From NCBI GenBank assembly GCA_019188255.1, contig JAETXT010000009.1:3968001-4032000 (forward strand): a stretch of DNA of 64,000 nt, written 5' to 3'. This DNA comes from Verticillium longisporum (taxonomy: Eukaryota > Ascomycota > Sordariomycetes > Glomerellales > Plectosphaerellaceae). The position numbers were made by a program, and so were the translations under genes. The notes beneath the pieces were generated by a model, which saw nothing but the letters and a program-made list of their open reading frames with translations, was not told the origin of the DNA and made no database searches. Below are positions 21,383-33,279 of the stretch, piece after piece. Within the stretch, counting starts at the first letter, position 1, and the number at the start of each line of letters is the position of its first letter.

Positions 21383-21930
21383 CGTTCTTAGTTCATATGC
21401 AAGCCATCTACCACTAGAATTCCAACATTCAACTCTTCTCCATTCAAATCAACGCAACTCGGTTCTGGAGCAACCAGCCTATTAAATCGATGATTCAGTC
21501 AAAGATACTCATCGCTTCTACTGCCACCGGGTACGCGCCTCCAAAGACCATCTCTCATGGTAGCGGCTCGAGCGCCACGACTAGAAAGAGATGGGAAAGG
21601 CATTGTTTAAAAGCCAGTACTCACGGGGCAAGTAATGGTGCGAGATCTCCGTGACCAATGTATTGGGTAGAATATGCATCAGAGAGGCTTCCGGATCGCA
21701 AAGTACTGGATCTAAGGAATCCCAAGTGGGGGTGACAATCATCAGACCCTATTCTCACAGGTCGGGCAATCTCAGCGCAACTTATGTAAGCGGGATGTCG
21801 GTCTCCGAAACCCCACTTACCCTGTCCACATCTTTCGCTCAACGAGGAGATACATATCCTTCCTCGGCCTCCGATCATTGCGACGCGCAGAAGCAGCACC
21901 GTGGTATTCTGACGACATCTCCAGCTCATC
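21383..21930. other. Intergenic, promoter of the Zn2Cys6 gene
   Basis: Two overlapping frames on opposite strands (21621-21986 and 21651-21953) have no domain, so no gene is called. Confidence 0.5.
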
Positions 21931-24190
21931 ATGCCGCCCAGACGAGCGTGTGATATCTGCTTCAAAAGAAAGGTGCAACTGGTCATCTGCCTCTTGTCAC
22001 TACCTCACATAGTGGAGCTCGCTGATGACGGAACCGTTTCCCTAGATCCAATGTGCCATCCCCAGTCCAGGCGCACCTTGCAACTGGTGCAGCCACCAGA
22101 ATATTGCCTGCACTTTCGAAAGGGAGCCGCAGCGCAAGAAGCAGGACCTGTAAGTCTTGGGGAGCTTTCTGTATGGCCCCAGTCACAAAGCTAATTATGA
22201 ATGTGAAAAAGGGCTACGTCGAATGCGATTCGGGGGCTTCACCGTCGAATTCAACAACTAGAGGGTGATTTAGCTCAAAGAAACACCCATGATCTAGCAC
22301 AGATTACAACACCTCGTAGCGACGTTAACATCACATCTCCTGGAACGGAGCAAATCGGATCGCCCCATTCCCATTATTCATCCAACAATACCGTCCACTC
22401 CTGTGCGTCCGGCTTTCCAACACCGCCCGTTCTGATAGAACATAACACTGTTTCAGACGTGTCTGCCGAACCCCAGTTACTCTCATCCCGTAGACATAAT
22501 CTGGGGAATAACTGGTACTTCAGAGGTATGCCGATTTTGTCCGAGAGGGGTAGACGATGGATGTCGACAAGAACTGGACATGAGGTCCTCTTGAATACAT
22601 TCTTGTCATTCAATGACCACACTCATATCGGGTCGAAGTCTGCATCCAGAGCAGGATCAAATATCGATAGTCGACGATCCAACGAGCTACCGAGTAAGTA
22701 CGCTACTGAGGAGGCCGTTCGCACTCTCTATGAATCATGTTTTCGATACAGTCTTCCAGTCCTCGATGATACGTTTCTCCACGAAACCGTAACAAAAGCG
22801 TACAAACCTCTCAAGGACACAATTGCTGCACGATCTTCACTTTCAGCCGAGGCATGCGTATGGGCTCTCCATGCCATCTCACGGCGAATGAAACCTGCAG
22901 GAGACTCTCCCCTGTATCTAAACGGCGAAACGTGTGCCACTAGAGCACAAACCCTTCTCAGCATTGTCATTGAAGAGTCTTGTATAGAAACTCTTCAAGC
23001 AATACTTCTTGTTGTAGGTCAGCTTGGTATTTATAAAACTTCATCAACTGATTCAATCGCAGCAAGCCTATCGAGCATCATCGGGCCAATGGAGAAGCTA
23101 CAGCTCCCTGAATCTGCACGCTTGTCGTATAGTATGCGACCTCGGTGGCCATCACAGTCGTCCTGCTATGTACGCATCTATTGATGACCTTCTCGACGAA
23201 GAACGCTATCATTACATCAGAGAACTCTTCTGGTTGTGTTACCTCGCAGATAAAGATGTCTCATTTCGATCAGGTCGACCTCCACTTCTGACTGAAACCT
23301 ACTGCGACTTAGCTCTGCCAAAGGGGCTTGAAGCATGGGATTCAGCAGAAAACCCAAGTATTCATCTGATGATGGAGTCCACCTTTCGCCTGCCTTCCGA
23401 TCCCCGTTTAGGCATGATCAAGGAGAAGACATGCCGCCTGCTCTATTCTGCGCAAGCTTTTGGGATGTCCGATAGTCAGCTTTTGGTGCATATTCGTCAG
23501 TTGGACGACGAACTTGAGCAGTGGAGGGTTTCTGTACCTGCTCCTCTGCGGCCACGACTTTCTGTTCCATCAAGCCGCCCACTTCTTCCACCCCACGCGA
23601 GCATGTCACAAAATGCACAATACATCAACCTGCAACTAGACTATCACTACACTTTAGTGATGATACACACGTCAGTTCGAAGGTCTGGTACTGCCAAAGA
23701 AGACGAGAGTCTACCCGAAGACCTCCACAAGGTTGTTCACTCCAGTGTTGACATCTCGCTGGAAGCCGGCCGCTCGACTTTGATATTCCTCAAGGCATCT
23801 GTCGATGTCTTAGAAGAAGGGGCATTCGGGTACGATCAATCAAACTTCTTGCACCTCATGAGGCATGATTACACGAGAGAGAGATTACTAACGAGGGTCG
23901 CTAGACACATCTCATTCTACGTCCCAATAGCCGCTATGGCAATATTTGTCAATGTCCTCATTCATCCCCTAAGTCCAGGACCTCAAAACGATCTGAAGAT
24001 CCTGATCGAAGCGATTGAGACCATCCAGAGCGTACCATTGCGGAGATTGTCTTACGATGAGACCATTTATTTGCAAGAACTCAGCGATTTCATCATGGAG
24101 CTGTTCAGGCTTGGGAATTCGGCTATTTGGAAGGCTAAAAAAGCGGGAGAGAGCCCAGCGTCAGTGGAAGGCATCGAAACATCGAGTTGA
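21931..24190 (+). CDS. Zn2Cys6 fungal transcription factor
   Basis: Four exons (21931-21972, 22046-22149, 22212-23013, 23063-24190) with introns of 73, 62 and 49 bp give 691 residues. The Gal4-type binuclear zinc cluster is formed only after splicing intron 1: C7, C10, C17, C26, C29 and C36 (CDICFKRK joined to IQCAIPS...CNWC...C). A coiled-coil linker follows (LHRRIQQLEGDL). The rest matches the fungal-specific regulatory domain, with LRIV-like helices, LNLHACRIVCDLG and the ELFWLCYLADKD motif. Such proteins are nuclear and bind CGG-type half-sites as dimers. The neighbours (RING gene before, coiled-coil gene after) do not reveal its targets. No damage is seen. Confidence 0.92.
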
Positions 24191-25001
24191 TATGAAGACA
24201 GTGTTGCAGCATTCCAATTTTGTCGATTCTGAGTGCGAAAACCCAGGATCCTGAGATGTCAAGGTGATCAATCAAGGAGGGATCGTCATTCGTCATATTT
24301 CAGTCATAATCGTAAGCATACGCTCAACTTTGCCAACTTTGATTCTGGCAGTACGAGATCTAATGCCATAGTGGCGTGTTGGGCCGTCAAGGTCAATTAG
24401 CGAACGAAACAGCGCCCGGCAATAGCAAAAAGGGAAGCAAATGCCAGCCTCTGCTTGGAAGCCTGTGACCCGAGGGACGGGAAGCTCTCCGTTGCCACTG
24501 CCTGATGTGCTTTGCGCACAACGCAGATATGGTACCCAGCTCGGATTCGTCGTGCGGCTTGATGTTGCGCACATTCCCTGTGGATCTGTGCACAGCTTAT
24601 CCTGCTCAAACCCCCTCATCACGCACTGTTTGAGCCGCTGACAAGTTCGTCCACCGCCGTGGATGAGCTTTGATGTGCCCGCCATTACAAATCAAATACT
24701 CGAGGGGATCCAATTGGCCAGATGTTATCCATGGGAGGCTGTCCATGAAGCTTAAGTGCAGCTGACGCCCCATGTCAGCCGCCACACTCCCCCTAGCTGG
24801 TAGTTTAAGGACTACGACATGTTCCTGTCCGCTCCGACCTATAGATCATTTCCATCTGCCATTTTCGACTCGAAAACCGAGATTCGGTCAGCGGTCGCAC
24901 GCATGTCGTAACATGTCCGTCATGTCTTTGCCTAGCTCAGAAGGCGCCACGAAGAACAACTGGGACTTGAGCACCAGGACTACCAGCCTTCAACTTCGAC
25001 G
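24191..25001. other. Intergenic, no supported gene
   Basis: A 130-codon minus-strand frame (24293-24685) has no recognised motif, and several shorter frames overlap it. The right end is the promoter of the coiled-coil gene. Confidence 0.45.
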
Positions 25002-25610
25002 ATGAACGACTCGGGCCGCGTTCAGCCCAGGTACGCCAGGGGAATGGACCCGGAAATCGTACTGCCGTCTCTTGCTCAGCAATTTCCCTTCACACCTCAG
25101 CTAGCGCACGCATCTCCATATGGGCGACCGACGGCGCGACATGCTCATGGCGGTACAAGGCACGAATTTGTATACAAGACTTCTTCCGAGGGCTTGGTCA
25201 CATCCTTGAGCCATCCTGGTGCACTCGATGCGCCAGTCGAACAGCGCGACCAGGATGATTCAACTCCGGAAGACGAGGCCATTGCCACGGAGCCAAAGCG
25301 GAAGAGCGACAATGGGTCAGTTCCAAGAGCATCTCGGGAGCGGCGAGCCGCTCGCGTAGGCGAGTTGGAAGAACGTCTTCGACGTGTCAAGGAGGTACAT
25401 GAAAAGGACGAAGCTGGACGTCAGGAGCGTGTGCACAACCTTGAGCTTGAATTGCAGGCATACAAGTCTAAATGCGAAGTACTGGAGAACCTCCTTGAAC
25501 GGGAACGAAAGGATCGGGTGGATGCGGAGAGAAATCTTGGGAATGCACGGGAGGTAAAGAGATCTGTCGGTTGTAGATCATCGTCGTCAGGTGGCGCGGG
25601 AAAACATTGA
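25002..25610 (+). CDS. Basic coiled-coil protein, possibly bZIP-related
   Basis: A single exon of 202 residues. The first 95 residues are low in structure (Pro/His/Ser-rich). From about 95 a basic patch (EPKRKSDN...RASRERRAARV) leads straight into a long amphipathic helix (GELEERLRRVKEV, then HNLELELQAYKSKCEVLENLLERER). That order, basic then heptad Leu, resembles fungal bZIP regulators, whose RERK...ELE border is similar. The invariant Asn of the bZIP basic region is not visible, so a DNA-binding role is uncertain. A Ser/Gly-rich tail ends the protein. Alternatives are a structural coiled-coil protein or one exon of a larger gene. Confidence 0.5.
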   Translation: MNDSGRVQPRYARGMDPEIVLPSLAQQFPFTPQLAHASPYGRPTARHAHGGTRHEFVYKTSSEGLVTSLSHPGALDAPVEQRDQDDSTPEDEAIATEPKRKSDNGSVPRASRERRAARVGELEERLRRVKEVHEKDEAGRQERVHNLELELQAYKSKCEVLENLLERERKDRVDAERNLGNAREVKRSVGCRSSSSGGAGKH

Positions 25611-25638
25611 CATTTGGGTTCCTCAATTATGCTCATGA

Positions 25639-26412
25639 TCAGTGACGACAAATATGCTCGTCAACAACGAGGTCCGCGAATTTCCTACTCTGTGCCGACC
25701 AGCTGTTGAGCTCTCTACGTGCCAGAAATTCCAAGACGCGCAACTCTCTTGGCTTTCCCTCCAATTGAATTGCGAGCCCCTGCAGATCCCTGGTGATTGC
25801 TTCCTGGATGGCGAGGTCTTGCGCCTGGAAATTCAACCGAGCGATGCGAGCCCGCTCGAGTTGTACAACTGCACCGGCCATGGCCATCGCAAGAAGAACT
25901 ACAGCAATCACTGTGTTTGATGCATAGACCGGGTATTGAGGGCCCATGCTAGACTCAGCGAATGACGAATCATTGGAGGTATGATGGTTAGACTCATATT
26001 GTGAGCGTGGCGAGACTTCCAGCTCTGCCTTGGGTCGTGCCCAGCCTAGACCTTGTGTCTCGAAAAGCAGACGTTTCTCCGGATTGGAAAGAATCTCATT
26101 CGCTCGGATGAGGAGATGATAGCGCTCGATCCGGGTTTCATACGGGACACCGGTCTTGCTTCCGTGAGCGTCGTGAAGATCGGGATGGTACAGTTTGACT
26201 AGTCGATGAAATTGCCTCTTTGAGTAAGTTTGGCCGGGTCTAACCCCCAATATCTGGTGTGGTGATGGCGTCGGATGCTTCGGCCACGCGGCATCAATAT
26301 GGTGGTTTCGACTGGGCTGTGCCTGGTAACCTGGGCGACTGTTGTGGGTGCATTGTCGTTGAGGAGTCTGGAACAGGCATTTCGATATAATGTTTGATCG
26401 CGCCATCATCAT
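25639..26412 (-). CDS. J-domain protein with one membrane helix (mitochondrial-type DnaJ co-chaperone)
   Basis: A single exon of 257 residues. The N-terminus is basic, with Arg, Lys and Ser, suggesting mitochondrial import. A J domain spans about 50-125 (HQILGVRPGQTYSKRQFHRLVKLYHPDLHD) with the essential HPD at 76-78, which stimulates Hsp70 ATPase, and the helix-IV segment RANEILSNPEKRLLFE. One transmembrane helix follows at about 166-185, then a charged C-terminal helix. The layout resembles yeast Jid1-like proteins rather than classic DnaJ, since it lacks a G/F stretch and zinc finger. Three ATGs in a row mark the start. The gene ends close to the 3' end of the coiled-coil gene on the other strand (28 bp apart), so the pair is convergent. 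Confidence 0.85.
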   Translation of the reverse strand: MMMARSNIISKCLFQTPQRQCTHNSRPGYQAQPSRNHHIDAAWPKHPTPSPHQILGVRPGQTYSKRQFHRLVKLYHPDLHDAHGSKTGVPYETRIERYHLLIRANEILSNPEKRLLFETQGLGWARPKAELEVSPRSQYESNHHTSNDSSFAESSMGPQYPVYASNTVIAVVLLAMAMAGAVVQLERARIARLNFQAQDLAIQEAITRDLQGLAIQLEGKPRELRVLEFLARRELNSWSAQSRKFADLVVDEHICRH

Positions 26413-27323
26413 GACTGGACGGGTTGATGACTGGAGTGATGCAAAAAGGCTCGAGTGCTGGCAATCGGGCTCAAGTTATGGTCCGGGTTCGTCAGTGCCT
26501 TCATTAAAGCCAGCTCGGACTCATTCACAGACAAATAGTCGGAGAGTACGATACAAACCAAATAAAGTGATTTTGATGCCTTATTTGATCTTGGAGCCTT
26601 GACACCAATGCTCAAGCTGCATACCCGACTCAAACCTGCACCCGCGGGGTCAACGAGCGCATACTTGCTCAAATTAGACTCCAGACCTGTATCAAGAAAG
26701 TGTTTCTCGCGCCTCCTACAGTGTGAGCGGTGAAGCAGTAGCTTTAGATCCATCATGAAACGTGCAATCGGGAGCCGCTCGGTGGCAGTCGCTGACCTGA
26801 AAACCGGGTTCGTCTCCGAGCCTTTGGGTTGCAATTATAAGCCGCCTTATCTGGAAGGTTGGATGAGCTTCTGCGCGGAACATGAAATCATTGATGCGCT
26901 GGTGAAACGGAACTCCCACACTTGTTCTAACGTCTGAACGTTCTCTATCTCCCTTGATCTTGTCACTGGGGTCGTGTTCTATGTGGGCCGCTAGGAACGG
27001 GTGCCTGCGACGACATGCCAGGCTGCCATTGCCAGCCCACCAGCCGGTCCCCGTGTACCAATCAGTTTGCTTTTCGATGGTGGTTTGCGCGACTAGGGGA
27101 GGGGTCTTTCATTCCCCGCCCAGACGTCACATTATCATGCTACCTCGCCGCAAACTGCGGCAGTATGAGCAAGTTTCGAACTGATGATTTCTTTGGTCTT
27201 GGCCGCAACAACACTGGCCTCAGTATGCTGAAGAAGTAGATCGACTAAATAAGCGGTGATTCAGGTGACAAAGGGCCGAATCTTGCAGTGGCTTGCAGCT
27301 CGTCTTCTCATTTTCTAACGGCC
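26413..27323. other. Divergent promoter region, no supported gene
   Basis: Between the minus-strand J-protein gene and the plus-strand membrane-protein gene. A 141-codon minus frame (26409-26834) lies in the upstream region of the J gene and has no domain. Confidence 0.5.
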
Positions 27324-28126
27324 ATGCATGCGAACTTGAAAGCCACGGTTGGCGACAGGCTATTACTCGTTATCGACTTTTGCATTTCCGTCACAGCTGT
27401 CGGGCTTTTCAGTTCGGCATACTTGGGACATCATCGAGATAGGCTCTGGGAATTCGGGGGCGTTGAGGGTTGGAACTCGAACCCCAAGGAGAGGGTATAC
27501 TTTTATGCGAACTACAAAGAGCCGCCCGTAATCCCATTGATCTGGACTCAGAGGTATGAAGCATGGAGCCTAGCCCGCCACAGTGCTGAGTTGTGCCCTG
27601 AGCGCTAATTCCCCACAGACTCACCGATGCCTCCCTCGCCGTCGCTCTCTTGTCCATTTTCATCATGGTAGCTCGGATGGTCATGACATCCTGTGGCCAG
27701 ATGTCTCGGACTTTCTCGATGCTTTACGATGCTTTCCTTGCCTTCGTCTGGATTTATAGCGTCTCGTCGCAGGCATCCGGCGATTACTCTGACATGGAAC
27801 ATCCAAGCCCTCACCCATGGTACTTGACTCGACATTGCCCCGGACGAGTTGGGGAAGAGTGCCATATTGCGCAGGCTAGCTTTGGGATTTCAATCATCGC
27901 TGCCGCCTTCTACAGCGCTCGATTCGCTGCCAGCGCTTTCGAAGTGGCATACAAGTACTGGAACAATCGGCGGAACGGGTACCAACTTGTCTCCGTGAAG
28001 CTGGATCTTGTAGATGAGGATGATGAGGCTTCCGATGAAGATACTTACATGAGGGAGAGGCGAAGGTATTTGCACCAAGACGCATTGAGCCCGGTACTTG
28101 CATTCTTCCCTGAAGATGTCAGTTAG
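27324..28126 (+). CDS. Four-helix membrane protein (unassigned, MARVEL-like topology)
   Basis: Two exons (27324-27553 and 27619-28126) with a 65-bp intron (GTATGA...CCACAG) give 245 residues. Four hydrophobic helices are visible: LLLVIDFCISVTAVGLFSSAY near the start, LTDASLAVALLSIFIMVARM just after the intron, MLYDAFLAFVWIYSVSS, and ISIIAAAFYSARFAASAFEV. A two-pair arrangement with an external loop holding Cys residues (RHCPGRVGEECHIA) separates helices 3 and 4. The C-terminus is acidic and cytosolic-like (DLVDEDDEASDED). This is a common layout among uncharacterised fungal four-TM proteins. No catalytic motif is seen and the function is unknown. The start is the first ATG of the open frame. 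Confidence 0.7.
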
Positions 28127-28529
28127 GCCGCATTACATCGGCGTGGGTCAGTCAGGCGCTGCTGGTGCGTCCAGTTTTGCGATGATGGTAAACGTTGATG
28201 TGAGGATGCAGCATCGGGAAATCAGTTCAAGCAGCCAATGAGGGACGAGTGATACGGGCCAATCCACAGTATTAATCGATCGTGGTTGATAAGATCACAC
28301 TAGCCCTTGTCGGAGATTCGGCACGATGCTGACGCCAACCAAGGCCTACTTGTCTTGTCGTCCTCACTCCCGTGATTCATACACATCGTCGAGATGTCGT
28401 AGGGCTGAGGAAATAAGTCTGATTCTGCTTCAGCAGCTCACATGAAGCAACAAAGATCTGAGTCTGTACACCAATCTGTCGTCCCTGTCGTGAGCAGCCC
28501 GTCAGCGACACCCCGCTCAGCATTCCGGT
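28127..28529. other. Intergenic, promoter of the second Zn2Cys6 gene
   Basis: A 105-codon minus frame (28377-28694) overlaps the start of the downstream gene and is judged a shadow. Nothing else is seen. Confidence 0.5.
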
Positions 28530-30304
28530 ATGCCCAATACGGGCAAGCCAAGTCGAGACTGTCACCTTTGTCGCCGGCGCCGGGTCAAGGTGCGTACTTG
28601 GAATCCGAAGCGCAGCGAGATTGAGTAACTGACTCACCTCGTGATAGTGTGATCTGGGACGTCCCTCCTGCCAACGATGCATCAAGTATGGCACGGAGTG
28701 TCCAGGCTACAGAAACGAACAGGATGTTGTTTTCCGGAATGAGACCTCACACACCATTCGACGAGCGAAAACATCTGCATCGAAGCATCAAAGCTCCGAG
28801 TCTCCAAAAGCTGATGAACCGATTCCTTCAGCAGTCATCAAATTCCATGACAGTTCTTCCTCGGCCTCAACGCCCACGGCGTCTTCTACAGCCCCGTTTG
28901 CCCAGAGCCCTTCGGCAATTTCTAGCCCGGCCGCGACCTTTGCCTTGACTCCAACTCTCCACACGCGAGAGCTCAGAGAGCCATGGAGGACGCATTCTAT
29001 CCCTCTCCTCATCAACTGCTATGCGCCTGTTGCATTCTTCTCGGCCATCTTCGAGAAGTTGACTTCGCCAGATGAGCCGTTGATCATGGCCACACACCTC
29101 TGGGCTCGAGTGTATCTCGGCAGTTGCTTCCATGCACCCCAAGACCGCCGAGAGACTGCTCTGCATCTGGGAAACACGCTCAGGTCGGTAGCGCTGGCAA
29201 TTCAAGACCGCGACAAGGGCACATCGGACGGCACTATTCTTGCCGTGTGGATCCTTGGCATGTACGAGGTCTGATTGTCAGAGTCTAACCAAAGCGGACA
29301 GGTTGCACTGACAATGTTCCTAGCTTCAAATAGGCGGCATCTCGGGTCAAAGCTCGCGGAAGTCTGCTTGGCACGTACACTTAGAAGGCCTCTTGAGTCT
29401 TCTGCGGGCTCGCGGCAAGGCACAGTTCTACACCCCCTTCGGCCGTTATATATTCTGGTGTGTATTTATGACGCTGGTGAGTGGAACTCTTGGCATTTGC
29501 TCGGACGAGTGTTGATTTCTCCTCGAGCAAACGGGCTGCCTCATGGCCAACGAAGCCTGCCCCCCAGAATCAGACGAATGGGTCGGTCTCCTCGAAGACA
29601 CGAGGGACCCAGACGAGGGCTGGTCACTTTTGGTTTGCAGGTACATCTGCAAAGCGTGCTCGCTCATTTCTACGATCTTCCCTATGGTGTGCGAAGGGCT
29701 ATTCGATGAGGCGCGGCGACACTATCACTCCCTTCTCGAGCAGGTCTCTGCCCTTGAACACGAGTGCCTTCGCTGGATGGCTCAAGCCGCGCCTGAAGAA
29801 CTCGCACCTTCGTCACACACCCACTTCTTCTGGAATATTTGGAGGAGTGCCCGATTGAAACTTCACAACCTCTTCTTCATGTTGGCAAACCTCGTGCTAC
29901 ACACTCCCATGCATCGAATCTCACAATCGGCGGAGATATTCGACAGTTTCATGCTGGAAGCGACCAAAGACAGATGCCTTGCCATAGTCGCCACGGCTGC
30001 TCAGGAAACAATCGACTCGATACCTGTCTCTCTTGGTGGCAGGTCTCCCGAATTCGCGACGGCGACCTACGCGTCATGGTTTGAGGGCATGTCGCAGATC
30101 TCACCACTGAGTCACGTGTACACAACACGAACTGTGCCAAAACACTTGCGGAACACGGCGCGGCTCGCTCTCTTGGCGATCGGCAAAGAGAGAGGTATCC
30201 TTCAAGCTTTCAAGACGCGGCCTGGTGCCGTGCAGTATGCCGCGGAGGCTGCTGTGGGTATTTCGCTCGATGACACGATGGAGAACGTTACTGAAGTCAC
30301 CTGA
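28530..30304 (+). CDS. Zn2Cys6 fungal transcription factor
   Basis: Four exons (28530-28589, 28648-29268, 29324-29476, 29528-30304) with introns of 58, 55 and 51 bp give 536 residues. The zinc cluster C11, C14, C21, C28, C31 and C38 appears only when intron 1 is removed (CHLCRRRRVK joined to CDLGRPSCQRCIKYGTEC). A Ser/Thr/Pro-rich linker follows. The remainder fits the fungal transcription-factor regulatory domain, with LAVWILGMYE, then LEGLLSLLRARGKAQF, GRYIFWCVFMTLQTGCLM and a long helical C-terminus. The subfamily resembles regulators often found beside secondary-metabolite or catabolic genes. It faces the PL26 pectin-lyase gene, with the two 3' ends about 200 bp apart, so they do not share a promoter. 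Intron 2 uses a GTCTGA donor, less usual but with a good CTAAC branch site. Confidence 0.9.
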
Positions 30305-30500
30305 TCATCAGTCGCGATTTGTACGAATTGAGGACCGCTGGCAGGAAACCATCTCGAAATATAAGCAACTTGTTTTCACTTGACTGCACGTCACTTCACG
30401 GATTAAGGAAAGGCAGCGTGAGCATGAACGAATCATGTTTAATAAAAAAATTATGTACGTGAAGTTGGCTAAGTCATGACTTTTTCATCCAATTCTTTTT

Positions 30501-33279
30501 TCAAGGAAGAGCCTCGCGAGCGAGGGCAAGGTTCTGGATCGTGGCCAGACCGTACTGAGCAAAGTCGTTGGTGCTGATGAAGGTGGCCTCATCAATGGGG
30601 TGCAGGACGGCGCTGCCCTCAAGTCTGACGCTGGCCCAAGGGGCGTTGGCGCGGAGACCATCGCGGTTGTATTCGCTCCAGGCGCGCGCAGCGAGGCTCG
30701 AGTTGTCCGTCTTGTGGGAGGCATAGGCCGTCAGGCGAGAGTGAGCCTGGACAAGGTTGCCGCGGCCAAAGTTCGTACCGTAGCGGGCAGCCTGCTCGGC
30801 GTTGCTGGCGCTGTAGTAGTAGCAGTAGTCGAGCCATGCCTGCTCGAAGCCCTTGGGGGCGTCAGAGCCCCAGTGGTCCGTCAGCTCGGCCATGACCTCG
30901 ACGAGACCAAAGACAGAAGAAAGATGAGAGATGGCGACGTTGCCGCTGTTGTCGGGGTCGGCGGGAGGGGGGCTGAGATCGCCGTTTGTGGGGTTGTAGA
31001 TGGCAGGAGCCGGAGACGAAGCCGTTCTTCAGGCTGGCGATGCCGGAGGCGACCTTGGTGAGCTTGGTCAGGGCCTCCTCGTAGCGGGGACCGCGGCGCT
31101 CCCACTCAACGAGCCACCCAGCGGCCAAGCCGGAGAAGTCAGTGCCAAGACCAATGGGCGCCGCAGTCTCGGTGGGCTTAACGCCGTCACCGCGAACCTT
31201 GCGGTTGGGGTCGAGCTTGGCGTAAGTCTGATCGACCTCCAGAGTCTCCTCGAGGATTTCGCCGATACGCTCGTCTCCGCCCGAGACATAGTAGAAGTAC
31301 TTCCTGTACTGAGCCGTCGAGATACGGGCCTGCTTGGCGCTGTCGCTGAAGTGCTGGATGCCGTGGCGGGTGCCGAGACCCTTGAGGGGTCCAATGTGGT
31401 AGACATCAACCTCACCGGTGTGGCGGGTCATGGCCTCGGCGAAGCGGTAGACGTCCTCACGGCCGGTGCGGAGGAACTGGAGCCAGATGAAGAGATCAGG
31501 GGACAGCTCAGAGTTATCCCAGGCGTAGCCACCAATGTCGTAACGCCACTGGTGGCGGTCAACGTCGTAGGTGTGCATGACATCACCATAGTCAAGGAAG
31601 CCGTACCACCTACGCTGCTCGACCTGCTTGAAGTAGAAGTCGAGGAGGAAATCAAGGTGGCCCTCAAGAACGGCGGCAGACGGCGACGAGGTGTCGGGCA
31701 GGCCCCAGTAGGAGCCGACAGCGCCAGACTCGTGGAATGTCTCGGGCTTAGGGACCAGGACGGGGGGCTTGTTGATGTAAGTAGTCAGGTCAGACAGCTG
31801 GTCGCGAGAAGGAGTGGACTCGAAGCCGAAGAGGAAGACTTCGCTGGACCTGGCAATGCCGTAAGGGGTGTCGAGGTCCTGCTCCCAATCCTCGTAGGTG
31901 ATCTCAAGAGCATCGAGCTGCTTCGCGTACGTGTCCAGACCGAGGCCGTCGTGGTAGGGGCGCAGGTCAAGAGGGGATCCTTCGGGGCTGTAGAGCCAGA
32001 GGGTGATCTCTCCCTCATCAGCGGCAGCGTTGCGGATGTCGAGACCAGTGGGGTGGCGCTTCCAGAAGTCGCGGAGGCCGATGGCAAGACCACCAGCGGT
32101 GGCGCCGCCGAGGTACGCGAGACCTCCGGAACGAGTGGCGCCGGGGATGGTGACCCAGCTCTGGCCGGCCTTGGTCCTCTTCTTCAGGGTGAAACCGTCG
32201 GGCGACAGCTGCGACAGGCTGAAGTCGTTCCACTCGGGGATCCACTGCATCCTCGACGAGACACGCGTGTCCCAGGTACCGATGTCAGGAGTCTTCTGGC
32301 CCTCGAACTGGGCAGCACGGACGGTGGCGCCAGGGTCACGGCGTAGACCGGTAATACCCCTGACAGCCTCGCTTAGAAGGCCGCCGTCGGGACCAGCAAG
32401 CCTGACGTGGCGGTTGTACACCTCCTCGCCCTTTAGGGGCACCTGGAAGCGGATGCCGAGACCACTGATAAAGACCTTGTCGGTCTTGCCGTCGTAGATG
32501 ACGGTGTGGACGAGGCGAATGGCCTCGGAGTCGCCGTAGAAGTAGAAACGCAGGACAAAAGGCAGCCAGTCGGCGTGGCTGTCTCCGCTGCTGGCCTTGT
32601 GTGCGCCACGGACGGTGACGAGGGTGCGAACCGTGTTCTCCTCGCTGACGGTCACATTGTGAATGTCGCTCTCAAAGTTGTGGTAGTCAATGGCGGTCTT
32701 GCCACGGTCCTGAGCGTCTTCGTTGACAGCAGACTGGGAGTGGAGGACGAGCTTGCCGTTGCGTCCGACAGTGTTGCCGTTGGCGGTTTCGATGCTGCTG
32801 ATGATGGAGCTGCCCTTCTTGGGGAAAGAGACGGCGATCTTGCCCGTGTCAACGTCGACGCTGTCGTCCGACTCGGACACGGTCAGGGCTGTAGCCTGGG
32901 CGGCCCTCTTGGCACGTCTCGCGCATGTCGAGTTGCTGGCGGGGGATCCGGAGGCCGTGACGGTGTACTCGCCGGACGGGCTGTCGGAGGCGCCGATGGC
33001 GTGGCCACTCCACTTGATGGAGCCATCGGGCCAGTAGGCATTGACCCAGGACTCGAGAGGCAGACTCTCGCCGCTCCCACCGGAGATGGTGAAGTCGGTC
33101 TTCTTGGCGTCGTACTTGCCCTTGGGCCAGGGCAGGCCGAAGGTGGTGCCAATGGTCTGGTTGGGAGCGTTGCCGAGCCAGTGGACGCTGACCGTCTCGG
33201 AGGTGATGTTAGTCGGCGCCGATGCTCCCGAGCCCAGGAGGCTGGAGAGGGCCAGCAGAGAGGCAGCTAGGCGTGCCAT
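30501..33279 (-). pseudogene. Exo-rhamnogalacturonan lyase (PL26/RGLX-type) with one frame break
   Basis: A single-exon gene of about 925 residues once a one-base excess is allowed for; total length is 2,779 bases, one more than a multiple of three. A signal peptide (MARLAASLLALSSLLGSGASA) indicates export. The N-terminal module has the family-typical VHWLGNAPNQTIG, FGLPWPKG and ESWVNAYWPDGSIKWSGHA segments. The middle and C-terminal parts, with LRFYFYGDSEAIRLVHTV, WYGFLDYGD and RYDIGGYAWDNSE, fit the three-domain PcRGLX/YetA-like proteins that cut the RG-I pectin backbone from its end. At about 31001-31010 the frame slips: FVSGS reads on as CHLQ, while one base over gives AIYNPTNGDLSP and continues cleanly to the stop at 30501. 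No intron explains it. It is therefore either a late frameshift that removes about 170 residues or a sequencing indel. Confidence 0.8.

Noticed and set aside
18055..30304. Secondary-metabolite gene cluster around the two Zn2Cys6 regulators
   Set aside because: No polyketide synthase, NRPS, terpene cyclase or P450 lies nearby; regulators alone do not make a cluster.
31000..32346. 448-codon plus-strand open frame
   Set aside because: Antisense shadow of the PL26 lyase gene, same composition effect.
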